DNA of 64,000 bases from Planotetraspora phitsanulokensis (lineage in GTDB: Bacteria > Actinomycetota > Actinomycetes > Streptosporangiales > Streptosporangiaceae): contig NZ_BOOP01000009.1 of the NCBI RefSeq assembly GCF_016863295.1, forward strand, positions 1 to 64,000, given 5' to 3'. The position numbers and the translations under genes were made by a program. The notes beneath the pieces were generated by a model. That model saw nothing but the letters and a program-made list of their open reading frames with translations. It made no database searches and was not told the DNA's origin. This document shows, piece by piece, positions 1 to 8,794 of the stretch (the stretch's first letter is position 1; every line of letters begins with the position of its first letter).

Positions 1-111
1 TGCAGGCAACCCGTCAGCCCAGCCGCCCTGAGCAGCAGACAAGACGGGACGAGCGACCTGCACGCCCGTAGGCAGCGGCCGACGTTCTCCTCGATCACCA
101 GACACGCAGCG

Positions 112-1776
112 TCAGACTCGCGCTCCCACGGACGACTGATCGGCGCCCTCCGCACCGGTATCCCCCGGGTGCCCGAACCAGCGACTGAGGGCTGACCGCA
201 GCTCCGCCCGCCGCCGGTCGTCCGGGCTGGGTGACGCCGAGGCCCAGGCGACGTAGCAGTCCGGCCGCAGGAGCAGCCCGGTGACGCCGGGGTCGTCGCA
301 CCGCGCGGTCACGACCTCGACCCGGTCGCGCCACGGTGCCGCGACATCGGCGAGCTTCCCGCCGTCGGTGAGGTCCAGGAGCAGCGGCCGGGCGTCGCGG
401 GTGAGCTCAGCGAGTCGCACCGTACCCGTCTCGGTGTGCAGCAGCAGGTCGGGCGCCCAGCGGCCGGTCAGGGCGGCCGCGGCCGCATCGTCGAGACTCG
501 CGGTCGCACCCGCGCCACCGCGAGCAGCGCCCGCGTCACCGAGACCCGCGCCCATGTCGTAGCGGATGTCTGCGCCGGCTATCAGGTCCGCGAGGCGCTG
601 CAGGGTGTTCTGGTCCGCCAGCAGCTCGCCGAACAGCTCACGGAGCGCGGTGATCTCGCTGCCGGGGCCGACCAGTACGCCCTGCGCCTGGGTGTGCATG
701 GTCACCCGTTGACCAGCCGGGCGGCGCTCGGCCTCGTAGCTGTCCAGCAGGCCCTCCGGCGCCCATCCGCGCAACTCCGCGGCGAGCTTCCAGCCGAGGT
801 TGATCGCGTCCTGCAGGCCGAGGTTGAGCCCTGGCCCGCCCATCGCGGAGTGCACGTGGGCGGCGTCTCCGACGAGCAGGATCCGGTCGGCGCGGAATCG
901 GTCGGCCAGCCGGGTGTTGCCACCGGTCAGCCGCCGCAGCATGTGCGGTCCGGCCCCTTCCGGGGGACTGATCGGCACATCTACGCCGAGCACCCGCTGG
1001 ATGCTGTCCCGCAGTTCGGAGATCGTGAGGGGCTCGTCGAACCGGGCGTCATGGCCGGGCGGCAGCATCTCGGTCGTGCTCACCAACGGGGGGCCGCTGG
1101 GGAACGGCGCGAACGTGATCAGTCCGCGCTCGGTCCGGTGGTGCAGGAAGGGCGGGACGGCGCCGTAGCCGGGAATGAGCAGCCCACCGGAGACCGGGTC
1201 GATCAGCTCGGCCGGCATGCTGACGTGACCGCTGCGGGAGATCCTGCGGTCGGTGGTCACGCCGGGGAAGCCGATTCCGGCGAGCTTGCGGACCACGCTG
1301 TGCCCGCCGTCGGCTCCCACCAGGAACCGCGCCTCGATCCGGTACGGCCCCGCGGGACCGGCCACCTCGACTGTGACCGCGCCGGAGTCCTGGGTCAGCC
1401 CGGTCAGCTCGTGACCCCGCCGGATCTCGACGCCGAGTTCGGCGGCGCGCTCGGCCAGCATCTCCTCGATGCGGCGTTGAGGCACCATCAGCAGGTAGAC
1501 CGGGTTGTCGGACAGGGCGGCCAGGTCCAGCGGGAACGCACCGAACATGAAGGCCGGCGCTGGGCTCGGCGGCGCGGTGGTGCCGCTGAGCCGTTCATGG
1601 AGACCGCGCCGGTCGAGCATCCGCACGACCTGGCCGACGAGCCCGTTGGCCCGCTGTTCGCCGGACGGACCGGACAGTCGCTCGAGGACGAGTGGCCGGA
1701 CACCGGCCAGGGCGAGTTCGCAGGCCAGCATGAGGCCGTTCGGACCGGCACCGGCGATGACGACGTCGATGGGCAT
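112..1776 (-). CDS. FAD-dependent aromatic-ring monooxygenase (PheA/TfdB-like)
   Basis: The 554-residue product is a class A flavoprotein hydroxylase, which uses NAD(P)H and O2 to hydroxylate an aromatic or polyketide-like substrate. Visible motifs are the FAD dinucleotide fold GAGPNG (residues 9-14), the DG motif GADGG (about 154-158) and the GDAAH motif (about 303-307) followed by GGPGLNLGLQDA. A C-terminal region of about 150 residues matches the thioredoxin-like extension of the PgaE/rifampicin-monooxygenase group. The ATG is preceded by AAAGGA. A TetR gene lies immediately upstream on the same strand, so substrate-induced derepression is likely (inference). The substrate cannot be told from sequence, and no link to the steroid genes is visible. 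Confidence 0.85.
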   Translation of the reverse strand: MPIDVVIAGAGPNGLMLACELALAGVRPLVLERLSGPSGEQRANGLVGQVVRMLDRRGLHERLSGTTAPPSPAPAFMFGAFPLDLAALSDNPVYLLMVPQRRIEEMLAERAAELGVEIRRGHELTGLTQDSGAVTVEVAGPAGPYRIEARFLVGADGGHSVVRKLAGIGFPGVTTDRRISRSGHVSMPAELIDPVSGGLLIPGYGAVPPFLHHRTERGLITFAPFPSGPPLVSTTEMLPPGHDARFDEPLTISELRDSIQRVLGVDVPISPPEGAGPHMLRRLTGGNTRLADRFRADRILLVGDAAHVHSAMGGPGLNLGLQDAINLGWKLAAELRGWAPEGLLDSYEAERRPAGQRVTMHTQAQGVLVGPGSEITALRELFGELLADQNTLQRLADLIAGADIRYDMGAGLGDAGAARGGAGATASLDDAAAAALTGRWAPDLLLHTETGTVRLAELTRDARPLLLDLTDGGKLADVAAPWRDRVEVVTARCDDPGVTGLLLRPDCYVAWASASPSPDDRRRAELRSALSRWFGHPGDTGAEGADQSSVGARV

Positions 1777-1864
1777 GACAAGATCCTTTGAGTACGGGTG
1801 CGCACGCGCGCACGGTGGATCGACCCGGCGGCGCCGGGTTGACGTACTGGAGGAGGAGCCCGCG

Positions 1865-2497
1865 CTACGGCGTGGGCAGGCCCGCGGCGAACTGCGCCAG
1901 AGCCTCGGTCAACAACCGCTGCATCTCCACGGGCGGATCGGTGCGCAGCCAGAGCTGCATGGCCACGTTGCCGGCGGCCGTGACGGCGGCGGCAACCAGG
2001 TTCGGATAGAGGTCACGGTTGACGTCGGTGCCGGTGCGCTCGGCCACCGCGGCGGCGATCTCGGCCTCGGCGAGCGCTCCGGCCCGTAGGAACTCGCCCT
2101 GCAGCGCCGGCTCGGCGACCATCACCCGCACTCCGGCGATCCACTGCTGAGGCTCGGTCGCCGGGCGCGCGATCGTCTCCGGCGGCGGCTCGAACTGCGC
2201 GCGCGCCGCGTAGGCGATGGACTCCCAGAGCGGCTCGGAGGCTGGGCGGCCCCGCAGTATCTCCGCCCCCCGCAGGGATCGGTCGAGGTGGCGGGCGACG
2301 ATCGCCTCGGCCTTGCTGGAGAAGTAGTTGTTGAACGTGCGTGGTGACACCCCCGCCGCCTCGGCGATGTCCTCCACCCGTACGCGGTCGAACCCGCGCT
2401 CGACCGTGAGCCTGACGGCCGCCCAGCTGAGCATCGCCCTGGTTTCACGCTTCTTGCGCTCCCGCAGGCCGATCCGCACGCCGTCCTCAGTGCTCAT
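1865..2497 (-). CDS. TetR family regulator
   Basis: The roughly 210-residue protein has an N-terminal TetR helix-turn-helix (residues about 20-65, with VEDIAEAAGVSPRTFNNYFSSK) and a poorly conserved ligand-binding C-terminal domain. I start it at the ATG giving MSTEDG; a GTG three codons upstream (2506) is an alternative. It is followed after 88 bp by the flavin monooxygenase on the same strand and is divergent from an XRE regulator, so it probably controls the monooxygenase and itself. The inducer is unknown. Confidence 0.85.
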   Translation of the reverse strand: MSTEDGVRIGLRERKKRETRAMLSWAAVRLTVERGFDRVRVEDIAEAAGVSPRTFNNYFSSKAEAIVARHLDRSLRGAEILRGRPASEPLWESIAYAARAQFEPPPETIARPATEPQQWIAGVRVMVAEPALQGEFLRAGALAEAEIAAAVAERTGTDVNRDLYPNLVAAAVTAAGNVAMQLWLRTDPPVEMQRLLTEALAQFAAGLPTP

Positions 2498-2691
2498 GGC
2501 GCCCACACTAGCCTAAGTTGCGCGTTGAGCAAAGATGCGTGGTGCGCAATTTCTTACCCCATCGAGGCCTCGGGACCAGGCGGCACGCAATCTCCCCGAC
2601 TGGAGATGACCAGGCAGGCGAGAGGTTCATACTTCTTAAAGATTCCAGTTTGACCCTATATATCCGCTTATGCGTGGCTTACGGTGGCCCA

Positions 2692-3645
2692 ATGGACAGA
2701 GGTAGTCCCCTTGGAGATTTCCTCCGCGCCCGACGCCAGGCCAGGGACATCGAAGACCTGGGGCTGCGCGACTCCGGGCGTCGCCGTACGCCTGGATTGC
2801 GCCGTGACGAGCTGGCCGCGCTGGCCGGCGTCAGCGCCGACTACTACGCACGGCTGGAGCAGGGACGCGAACGCCACCCGTCGGATCAGGTGCTCGGCGC
2901 GCTCGCGCGGGTCCTCCAACTCGACCACGAGGCCACTGACCACCTGTTCGACCTGGTCCGTCCTCGGGTGGCGAGGCCGGCAGCGTCCGGATCGACCGAC
3001 CGGGTCAGCCCGAGCGTTCTCCGGCTCATGGAGCGCTGGAGCGACGCCGTGGCGTTCGTGACGAACCGCTGGTTCGACGTCCTGGCCAGGAACGAGGTGG
3101 CCGCCGCCCACCTGGGGGCGCTGGAGTACACGGACAACCTGCTGCGGCTGACCTTCCTCAACCCCATGGCCCGCGAGTTCTACCTGGACTGGGAGGAGCA
3201 GGCGTGGTCCAAGGTGGCGCACGTGCGCGCCGCCGCAGGAGCGGACCCGGACGACCCGGCGCTCCTCGAACTGGTCGAGGAGCTCTCACAGCGAAGTGCG
3301 GACTTCCGCCGGATGTGGGCTCGCCACGACGTGCGGGCCAAGACCAGCGAAGTCCTCCGCCTGAACCACCCGATCGTCGGCGAGGTGACGCTCTTCCAGG
3401 AGTCGTTCACCGTCAACAGCGCCCCCGGGCAGATCCTCTTCGTCGCCCAGGCCGAGCCGGGCAGCCGTTCCGAACGGGCAATGGCCGCACTGGCCGCGCT
3501 GGGCGCTCATGGGTCCGGCGCCGGCCACCCGCAGGCCCGATCCGCTGGACGGCCGGGCGGATCCTCAGAAATGACGGGCTCCGCCGAACCAACGCGCCGC
3601 TCGGACTCGGCCGTCGTCGCCTCGCGAATGAGCGGGCGCGGATAG
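2692..3645 (+). CDS. XRE family regulator with MmyB-like ligand-binding domain
   Basis: The ATG at 2692 gives a 317-residue protein starting MDRGSPLGDFLRARR. The N-terminal helix-turn-helix (about residues 10-75) contains RRTPGLRRDELAALAGVS and the YYARLEQGR signature typical of the actinobacterial MmyB-type family. The remainder matches its PAS-like ligand-binding domain (for example YTDNLLRLTFLNP and REFYLDWEEQA). An upstream in-frame extension to 2518 looks non-coding. Such regulators usually control a neighbouring oxidoreductase; the divergent TetR/monooxygenase pair is the obvious candidate, but no operator was identified. The C-terminal 40 residues are low complexity. Confidence 0.8.
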   Translation: MDRGSPLGDFLRARRQARDIEDLGLRDSGRRRTPGLRRDELAALAGVSADYYARLEQGRERHPSDQVLGALARVLQLDHEATDHLFDLVRPRVARPAASGSTDRVSPSVLRLMERWSDAVAFVTNRWFDVLARNEVAAAHLGALEYTDNLLRLTFLNPMAREFYLDWEEQAWSKVAHVRAAAGADPDDPALLELVEELSQRSADFRRMWARHDVRAKTSEVLRLNHPIVGEVTLFQESFTVNSAPGQILFVAQAEPGSRSERAMAALAALGAHGSGAGHPQARSAGRPGGSSEMTGSAEPTRRSDSAVVASRMSGRG

Positions 3646-3659
3646 CGCGCTCCCCGCCC

Positions 3660-3875
3660 TGTCCGCACGACTCCCCACACGCCCCTATCCACCGACTGTC
3701 TGCACGCCCTCCGCGCGCCCGCCCAACGCGCCTGCCCGCCGGCTGTCCGCTCCCCTAGCCGCCGGCTGTCCGCACGCCTGTCCGCGCTCCTGCCCACTGA
3801 CCGTACGCACGCCCTCCCGCACGCCTGTCCGCCGGCTGTACGTACGCCCTCCCAACACGCCTGTCCGCACTACCC
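3660..3875. repeat. Degenerate GC-rich tandem repeat tract
   Basis: About 200 bp built from imperfect copies of short units such as GCCTGTCCGC, GCCGGCTGTCCG and CGCACGCCCTCC. Unit length and order vary, so this is not a CRISPR array. No protein is convincingly encoded. It separates the XRE gene from the transporter promoter and is the main content of the 425-bp gap 3646-4070, whose other content is the two palindromes listed separately. Confidence 0.6.
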
Positions 3876-3895
3876 CGGCTGGCCACATCTCATTT

Positions 3896-3909
3896 CGCAA
3901 TCGATTGCG
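3896..3909. promoter_or_regulatory. Perfect 14-bp palindrome, LacI-type operator candidate
   Basis: CGCAATCGATTGCG is a perfect inverted repeat with a central CG, as in LacI/PurR-family operators. It lies 161 bp upstream of the ABC ATPase start. Three further copies of the 12-bp core class occur at 4007, 8160 and 8251. No LacI-family gene is in the window, so the cognate regulator would be encoded elsewhere. Confidence 0.55.
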
Positions 3910-4006
3910 CGGCGCTCGCAATCTGAAGCCCGAGGTGAGGTTCTTGCTGCCCAAATAATGCGTATACACCTTCTTGACGCTGGTTAGCCCGTTGGGTACC
4001 GTCGGC

Positions 4007-4018
4007 GCAACCGATTGC
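4007..4018. promoter_or_regulatory. Second GCAACCGATTGC operator candidate
   Basis: GCAACCGATTGC differs by one base from the perfect palindrome at 3897-3908. It lies 52 bp upstream of the ABC ATPase start codon, a position that would overlap the promoter or leader. The same 12-mer recurs at 8251 and, in reverse complement, at 8160. Confidence 0.55.
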
Positions 4019-4070
4019 AGCGGTCAACGCCAGAGGCAGGAAAACAGGCTGATCTGAGCAGGGAGCTGGG

Positions 4071-4946
4071 ATGGGGCAAGTAGAGGCCCACAGTGCGCCC
4101 GGCGCACAGCACGCCGCGGATGACAGGGCGTCGGAGCCGGCGCTGATCGAGGCAGTACATGTGACCGCGGGCTACGACAACAGGCGGGAACACACACGAC
4201 TGATCGCACTAAGAGACGTCTCACTCCAGGTACGGCGGGGCGAGTTCCTCGCCATCGTCGGGCCGTCCGGTTGCGGGAAGACGACCTTCATCAATCTGAT
4301 CGCCGGCTTCGTCAAGCCGATCGAAGGTTCGGTGCGCGTGCGCGGCGAGGAGGTCACCGGCCCGGGCGCCGACCGGGCGATGGTCTTCCAGGACTACGCC
4401 CTGCTTCCCTGGCGGACGGTCGAGCGGAACATCCGGTTCGCCATGGAGAACCGCCGCGGGCACGTGCCGAAGGCCGAGCAGGCCGAGCGGGCGGCGCGCG
4501 CGCTCCGGCTCGTCGGGCTGACGGGTTTCGAGAAGTCGTATCCCCATGAGCTCTCCGGAGGCATGCGCCAGCGCGTCGGGATCGCACGCGCACTCGTCAC
4601 CGAGCCCGAGATCCTGCTCATGGACGAGCCGTTCGGCGCGGTGGACGCGATGACGCGGGAGGCCATGCAGGCGGAGCTGGAGAAGATCATCGCCGAGACG
4701 CGGCAGACGGTCGTCTTCATCACCCACTCGATCGACGAGGCCATCCTCCTCGCCGACCGCATCGTGGTCATCAGCAAGCGGCCCGGCACCATCCGGGAGG
4801 TCATCGACGTCGACCTCCCACGCCCGCGGTTCGACGAGCAGGCCGACGTCCAGCGCTCGCCCAGGTTCGGAGAGATCCGCAGTCATCTGTGGTCGCTTCT
4901 GGCGGACGAGGCCCTGGGCGCGAAGCAGGAGGTCGCGACACGATGA
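4071..4946 (+). CDS. ABC transporter ATP-binding protein (SsuB/TauB-like)
   Basis: The 291-residue protein is the ATPase of a nitrate/sulfonate/taurine-class importer. It shows Walker [10 protein letters not shown], the Q-loop region [11 protein letters not shown], the signature LSGGMRQR, Walker [13 protein letters not shown] and the switch histidine in FITHS. The ATG has GGGAG about 5 bp upstream. It is the first gene of a four-gene operon and overlaps the permease start by ATGA. The substrate is undefined; close relatives import sulfonates, pyrimidines, riboflavin precursors or aromatic compounds. Two palindromic operator candidates lie upstream. Confidence 0.92.
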   Translation: MGQVEAHSAPGAQHAADDRASEPALIEAVHVTAGYDNRREHTRLIALRDVSLQVRRGEFLAIVGPSGCGKTTFINLIAGFVKPIEGSVRVRGEEVTGPGADRAMVFQDYALLPWRTVERNIRFAMENRRGHVPKAEQAERAARALRLVGLTGFEKSYPHELSGGMRQRVGIARALVTEPEILLMDEPFGAVDAMTREAMQAELEKIIAETRQTVVFITHSIDEAILLADRIVVISKRPGTIREVIDVDLPRPRFDEQADVQRSPRFGEIRSHLWSLLADEALGAKQEVATR

Positions 4947-5791
4947 CCGAGACGATCCAGGGCGCCACGCGCACCAACGACCAGCAGAACGGTCAGCAGA
5001 TCGAGAGCATCGAGGTCAGCAGGTTCGCGCGGTTCAAGAACGTCGGGATCACGGTGGTCAACCTGGCCGTCTTCTTCGTGATCTGGGAGCTCGTCGCCCG
5101 CGCGGAAGTGATCAACTCGCTGTTCTTCCCCCGGGCGAGCGACATGTTCGCCGCTCTGTTCAACGGCTTCGCGGACGGCACGATCTGGCCGCAGCTCAGC
5201 CACAGCCTCACGAACTTCCTCATCGGCCTGGCGATCTCGGCGGCGATCGGCATCCCCGTCGGCCTGCTCATGGGCGCCAGCAAGATCGCCGACCTGATCC
5301 TCAGTCCCTACGTATGGGCGATGACCTCCCTGCCCCGCGTCGCCCTCATCCCCCTGCTGATCCTGATCATGGGATTCGGCAACTCCATGCAGCTGACGAT
5401 CATCGTCCTGTCCGCCGTCTTCCCGATCATGGTCAACTGCATGGCGGGCGTGAAGACGGTCGAGCCGTCACTGGTCCGCGCGGGAGTGGTGTTCGGGGCC
5501 AGCAGGCTGCAGATCTACCTCAAGGTCATCCTGCCCTACACGCTCCCGTTCGTGATCTCCGGCGTCAACCAGGGCATCGCCCGCGGACTCGTCGGCATGC
5601 TCATCGGTGAGCTGCTCGGAGGCGGAGGCAACGGCCTCGGCTTCCTGCTCGACAGGGCGGGCGAGCAGTTCGACGCCCCGATGTTGTACGCGACCCTGAT
5701 CCTTCTCGCCGTCATGTCCGTCGGACTGGTGCAGGCGATGCGCTGGCTCGAACAGCGCGCGGCGCCATGGCGCGACATCTCACGCGCATAG
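4943..5791 (+). CDS. ABC transporter permease (SsuC/TauC-like)
   Basis: Starting at the ATG that overlaps the ATPase stop gives a 282-residue integral membrane protein with about six hydrophobic segments. The EAA-like cytoplasmic loop ([20 protein letters not shown]) contacts the ATPase. Single-permease importers of this family work as a homodimer with two copies of the ATPase. A longer in-frame start at 4889 would sit inside the ATPase gene and adds no plausible sequence. Confidence 0.9.
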   Translation: MTETIQGATRTNDQQNGQQIESIEVSRFARFKNVGITVVNLAVFFVIWELVARAEVINSLFFPRASDMFAALFNGFADGTIWPQLSHSLTNFLIGLAISAAIGIPVGLLMGASKIADLILSPYVWAMTSLPRVALIPLLILIMGFGNSMQLTIIVLSAVFPIMVNCMAGVKTVEPSLVRAGVVFGASRLQIYLKVILPYTLPFVISGVNQGIARGLVGMLIGELLGGGGNGLGFLLDRAGEQFDAPMLYATLILLAVMSVGLVQAMRWLEQRAAPWRDISRA

Positions 5792-5879
5792 ATTCCTCCA
5801 CCCCCCGCCCGGGTCGGTGCGGTTCGCCATCCCCCACTCGACACAGCCGCTTCCACGGGACGACGCCCAGGAGTCACCG

Positions 5880-6965
5880 ATGCACAGATCCAAGCAGTTA
5901 CTGTCCGTATTCAGCCTCACCGTCCTCCTCGCTGCCTGCGGAGGCGGCGGAGGAGGCGCGGCCGCCCCGAACGCCGCGAACAAGAGCGCTCCGGCGAGCG
6001 CCGACGACATCGACGCGACGATCGACACGAGCAAGGTCAAGCACAACCTCGTGGTCGGCGTCGACAACCCCTACTACCTGTTCCACGAAGACATCCTGGT
6101 GGCCCAGGACAAGGGCTACTTCAAGGAAGTCGGCATCGACAACGTCGAGATCAAGACCATCGAGGACCCGCTGCCCGCTCTCATCGGCGGCTCGCTCGAC
6201 ATGGCGCTGTACGACTCCGACACCACGATCGCCGCCGCCAAGAAGAGCAACACGGGAGTCCGGTTCCTGTCGGTCTACCTGGGCGGCGAGGCCAACATCC
6301 TCGGCGTCGGCAAGGGCATCAACACGGCCGCCGACCTGAAGGGCAAGACGATCACCGGCGGCCAGTTCAACAGCCGCAACGACGCGATCCTGCGTGAGCT
6401 GCTGGTCAAGAACGGCGTCACCCCGGACAAGGACGTCAAGATCGTCAGCACCGGCGGCCAGTCGAACGAGCGGCTCCAGTCCGTGATCGCCGGCGTGGTC
6501 GACGGCGCCAGCGTGCAGCTGCGCCACCGTGAGCTGCTGGAGAAGGCCGGCGGCAAGTTCCTGTTCGAGGAGACCCGCAGAGTGCCGCAGAACGGGTGGG
6601 CGGCCAACAAGCTGCTGACGGAGAGCCCGGAGACGGTCACGGCGTTCCTCACGGCCACGCTGAAGGCACGGCAGTTCATCACGAACCAGGCGAACAAGGA
6701 CGAGGTCCTAGCGCTGATGGTGAAGAAGGGATTCGACGTCCCGCCGGAGTTCGCGAACGCGTACTCGGCGGAGAACGCCCCCGACTACCACGTGGCCGAC
6801 GGCGGATTCGATCCCGCCGACATGGACAAGTTCATCCAGGACCAGATCGGGTTCAAGTCGGTCCCGGAGGGCACGGACTGGCGGGCGTTCACCTACCTCG
6901 AACCGCTCTGGCGCGCCCAGAAGATCCTGGGCCTGCCGTTCAGGCCCGCGCTCGGGAACGTGTGA
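5880..6965 (+). CDS. ABC transporter substrate-binding lipoprotein (NMT1/TauA-like)
   Basis: The ATG at 5880 gives a 361-residue protein with a lipoprotein signal peptide whose lipobox ends LLAAC (Cys20), followed by a flexible glycine-rich linker. The mature part has the two-lobed NMT1/THI5/TauA fold features, such as DIDNVEIKTIEDPLPALIGGSLDMALYD and ADLKGKTITGG. It would be anchored outside the membrane and deliver ligand to the preceding permease. The earlier in-frame start at 5817 would bury the signal peptide, so I rejected it. The ligand is unknown. Confidence 0.9.
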   Translation: MHRSKQLLSVFSLTVLLAACGGGGGGAAAPNAANKSAPASADDIDATIDTSKVKHNLVVGVDNPYYLFHEDILVAQDKGYFKEVGIDNVEIKTIEDPLPALIGGSLDMALYDSDTTIAAAKKSNTGVRFLSVYLGGEANILGVGKGINTAADLKGKTITGGQFNSRNDAILRELLVKNGVTPDKDVKIVSTGGQSNERLQSVIAGVVDGASVQLRHRELLEKAGGKFLFEETRRVPQNGWAANKLLTESPETVTAFLTATLKARQFITNQANKDEVLALMVKKGFDVPPEFANAYSAENAPDYHVADGGFDPADMDKFIQDQIGFKSVPEGTDWRAFTYLEPLWRAQKILGLPFRPALGNV

Positions 6966-6967
6966 GC

Positions 6968-8149
6968 ATGAGCCTGGGAACGGCTGCCGCCAAGGGGCTC
7001 CGGCTCGTCGCCCATCATGACCTCGCCGGCAGCGGCGACGGCATGCAGGTGATGCGCGAAGGCGACGCCCTGTACGTCGGCCACAGCGGAACGTCCCGGA
7101 TGGGAACCTCGATCCTGGACGTGTCGGACCCGCTACGCCCTCGGCTGGTGGACCAGTGGCGCGCCCCGGACAACACCCACACGCACAAGGTCCAGGTCGC
7201 CGGCGGACTGCTGCTCGTCAACCACGAGCGCTTTCCGTACCGGCCGACCAGACCGCTCGGCCCCCACTCGGCGGGCCTCGCGGTGTACGACCTGAAGGAC
7301 CCGTTCGCCCCGGAACAGATCGCGTTCTGGGAGTCCGGGGGCAAGGGCGTGCACCGCATCGTGTGGGAAGGCGGCCGGTACGCCCACATGTCGGCGGTGC
7401 CGGGGGGCTTCAGGGACCGCATCTGGGTCGCCGTCGATCTCGCGGACCCCGCGCGTCCCGTCGAGGCCGGGCGATGGTGGTGGCCGGGACAGTGGGAGGC
7501 GGGCGGCGAGCAGCCGGACTGGCCGGAGGGCCGGCGCTATGCCGCCCACCACGCCCTCGTCTCCGGCGACGTCGCCTACCTCGGCTTCGACGACGCCAAC
7601 CTGGTCGTGCTGGACGTCTCCGACATGGCGGCGCCGAAGATGATCGGCCGGTGCCGGTGGGGCGGCGGTGCGACGCACACGTGCCTCCCCCTGCCGGGCC
7701 GCGACCTCCTCGTGGTCACCGACGAGCAGCAGCACGACGGTCCGCGCGCGCCGGAGAGGCGGATCCACCTCGTGGACGTCGCCGATCCGGCCGAGCCGTC
7801 ATATCGCGGCGTCCTCCCCCATCCGGACGGTCCGTACGACGACCTGCCGATGCGCTTCGGACCGCACAACCTGCACGAGAACCGGCAAGGCTCCTACCGG
7901 AGCGAACGCCTCATCTTCGCGACGTACTTCAACGCGGGCGTTCGCGTCTACGACCTTGCGGATCCGGACGATCCGCGCGAGGTCGCGCACTGGGTCTCGG
8001 AAACGCCGCCCGGCCAGCAGGCGCCGCAGGCCAACGACCTGTTCGTCGACGGCGACGGGCTCATCTGGGTCACCGACCGCACCCATGGCGGGCTGTTCGT
8101 CCTGGAACCGGAGCCGGAGCTGGCCGCGCTGATGGAGGAGGCCCGCTGA
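6968..8149 (+). CDS. LVIVD-repeat beta-propeller protein
   Basis: The 393-residue protein starts 2 bp after the lipoprotein stop, so it is in the transporter operon. It contains at least six LVIVD-type repeats with the pattern hhDhxDPxxP, for example SILDVSDPLRPRLV, AVYDLKDPFAPEQI, VAVDLADPARP, VVLDVSDMAAP, HLVDVADPAEP and RVYDLADPDDP, which predict a beta-propeller. No signal peptide is visible, so it is probably cytoplasmic. Proteins of this family are found beside catabolic genes for unusual aromatic compounds, but no activity is established here. It could be a lactonase-like enzyme or a binding protein. Confidence 0.8.
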   Translation: MSLGTAAAKGLRLVAHHDLAGSGDGMQVMREGDALYVGHSGTSRMGTSILDVSDPLRPRLVDQWRAPDNTHTHKVQVAGGLLLVNHERFPYRPTRPLGPHSAGLAVYDLKDPFAPEQIAFWESGGKGVHRIVWEGGRYAHMSAVPGGFRDRIWVAVDLADPARPVEAGRWWWPGQWEAGGEQPDWPEGRRYAAHHALVSGDVAYLGFDDANLVVLDVSDMAAPKMIGRCRWGGGATHTCLPLPGRDLLVVTDEQQHDGPRAPERRIHLVDVADPAEPSYRGVLPHPDGPYDDLPMRFGPHNLHENRQGSYRSERLIFATYFNAGVRVYDLADPDDPREVAHWVSETPPGQQAPQANDLFVDGDGLIWVTDRTHGGLFVLEPEPELAALMEEAR

Positions 8150-8153
8150 AACG

Positions 8154-8268
8154 GCCGACGCAATCGGTTGCACGCCAAGATGACGTGGCGTTTCCGAGCC
8201 GCAGCAGGTGAACCCCCGGCATCGTGCTGCCTGCGCTCGCACCACATCATGCAACCGATTGCGTCGGC
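8154..8268. repeat. 19-bp perfect inverted repeat containing two operator-like palindromes
   Basis: GCCGACGCAATCGGTTGCA at 8154-8172 is repeated in exact reverse complement at 8250-8268, with 77 bp between. Each arm contains a copy of the GCAAYCGATTGC-class palindrome found upstream of the transporter operon. The region lies between two convergent genes, so a bidirectional terminator with a long loop is one reading. A DNA loop between operators, or terminal repeats of a lost element, are others. Confidence 0.6.
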
Positions 8269-8330
8269 ACCTGGAGTACCTGGCGGTACCCGGCGGCACC
8301 TGGAGTACCTGGAGTTCCTGGCAGCACCTA
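8269..8330. repeat. Short direct repeats of ACCTGGAGTACCTGG type
   Basis: Units resembling ACCTGGAGTACCTGG occur twice within about 60 bp, interspersed with GGCGGTACC variants. They run directly up to the stop codon of the molybdenum hydroxylase small subunit. The tract is non-coding, and no function is apparent. Confidence 0.5.
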
Positions 8331-8783
8331 CATCTTCGCCGCCGCCCGCTTGATCGCCTCCCGGATCCGGACGTAGGTGCCGCAGCGGCAGACGTTCTGG
8401 ATCGCGTCGATCTCGGCATCGGTGGGGTTCGCGGTCTTCCTGAGCAGTGCGACGGCCGCCATGATCTGGCCGGGCTGGCAGTAGCCGCACTGGGCGACGT
8501 CCTGTTCGAGCCACGCCTCCTGCACGGGGTGGAGCACGTCGCCGTCGGCGAGCCCCTCGATCGTGGTGACCTCCCTGCCCGCGGCCTCGGACACGGCGAC
8601 GACGCAGGGGTTGATCGCCTCCCCGTCGAGGTGACTCGTGCAGGCCTTGCAGACGTCGATGCCGCAGCCGTACTTCGGGCCCGTCACCCCGAGCCGGTCG
8701 CGCAGCACCCACAGCAGGGGCATGTCGGCGGGCGCGTCGACGGTGACGGTCCTCCCGTTCACGGCGAAGGTGTAGGTGGGCAC
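8328..8783 (-). CDS. Molybdenum hydroxylase [2Fe-2S] small subunit (isoquinoline 1-oxidoreductase alpha type)
   Basis: The GTG at 8783, preceded by GAGGAG, gives a 151-residue protein. The N-terminal plant-type cluster uses Cys40, Cys45, Cys48 and Cys60; the C-terminal alpha-helical cluster uses Cys99, Cys102, Cys132 and Cys134 (CGYCQPGQ and CRCGTY). It passes electrons from the molybdopterin subunit encoded just upstream. There is no FAD-binding medium subunit, which fits the two-subunit IorAB/aldehyde oxidase class that feeds an external acceptor. It follows the large-subunit stop by 11 bp and would be carried out with it by the Tat system. Confidence 0.9.
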   Translation of the reverse strand: MPTYTFAVNGRTVTVDAPADMPLLWVLRDRLGVTGPKYGCGIDVCKACTSHLDGEAINPCVVAVSEAAGREVTTIEGLADGDVLHPVQEAWLEQDVAQCGYCQPGQIMAAVALLRKTANPTDAEIDAIQNVCRCGTYVRIREAIKRAAAKM

Positions 8784-8794
8784 GATCGGACTCC

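Noticed and set aside
2518-2549. TTGCGC...GCGCAA inverted repeat between the TetR and XRE genes
   Set aside because: Arms are only 6 bp with a 20-bp spacer; such matches are expected by chance in this GC content.
3660-3875. Repeated GC-rich units resembling a CRISPR array
   Set aside because: Units vary in length and sequence, spacers are not of uniform size and no cas gene is present.
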